Origin: Clostridiales bacterium
GTDB lineage: Bacteria; Bacillota; Clostridia; Oscillospirales; Oscillospiraceae
Assembly (NCBI GenBank): GCA_021205375.1
Contig: JAJPXR010000200.1
Span: forward strand, 1-6,545
Reading direction: 5' to 3'
Length of the DNA stretch: 6,545 bases
Of the stretch, positions 6,542 through 6,545 are shown piece after piece; within the stretch, counting starts at the first letter, position 1; each line of letters starts with the position of its first letter. Below the pieces are notes generated by a model, which was not told the origin of the DNA, ran no database searches, and worked only from the letters and a program-made list of their open reading frames with translations. The translations under genes and the position numbers were made by a program.

Positions 6542-6545
6542 TAGT
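6496..6545. mobile_element. Possible left end of an insertion element (truncated by window)
   Basis: Just after ileS the GC-rich, coding-biased sequence changes to an AT-richer stretch starting GGGTTCTATGTCAAGAGTTG. A GG-starting end followed by such a motif is reminiscent of insertion-sequence termini, possibly ISL3-like, but this is recall of style and not a match. The bases before it (CACTTTTT, 6488-6495) would be the candidate target duplication. No transposase is visible within the window. An ordinary intergenic region is a fully adequate alternative. Confidence -1.

Overview
The window carries five complete genes, all on the + strand, in the order: membrane-anchored HlyD-like adaptor, yggS/ylmE (PLP-binding protein), sepF, divIVA, ileS. 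DNA is GC-rich with strong C/G preference at third codon positions. The order yggS-sepF-divIVA-ileS is the Gram-positive division-cluster arrangement known from Bacillus subtilis (ylmE-sepF-ylmG-ylmH-divIVA-ileS). With the high GC content and the style of the proteins, this suggests a GC-rich member of the Clostridia, most likely a gut Oscillospiraceae relative of Flavonifractor, Lawsonibacter or Oscillibacter. The taxonomic call is inference from content, not from a search.

Layout. Positions 1-112 are a short leader with no assignable gene. Positions 113-1381 encode a single-pass membrane protein with HlyD/periplasmic-adaptor architecture, at the place where B. subtilis has ylmD. A 170-nt AT-richer spacer (1382-1551) follows; it holds a 12-bp direct repeat and several mutually exclusive inverted repeats, and is the most likely regulatory region here. 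Then come yggS (1552-2262), sepF (2338-2844), divIVA (2883-3608) and ileS (3690-6461). The sepF-divIVA gap is 38 nt, so ylmG and ylmH are absent from their usual place. Compact stem-loops without U-tracts precede the ribosome sites of sepF and ileS. Downstream of ileS the sequence turns AT-rich; a GGGTTCTATG... stretch with a partner inverted repeat may be the start of a mobile element, but the window ends there.

How the genes fit together. SepF anchors FtsZ to the membrane, DivIVA marks curved membrane at septa and poles, and YggS-family proteins buffer pyridoxal phosphate. IleS charges tRNA-Ile and is a customary passenger of this cluster. The adaptor-like protein is the unexplained member: no ABC or RND transporter partner is encoded in the window, and its neighbours are division genes. 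No convincing novel system is visible. The best leads are the adaptor in a division context, the structured spacer upstream of yggS, and the possible element end after ileS.
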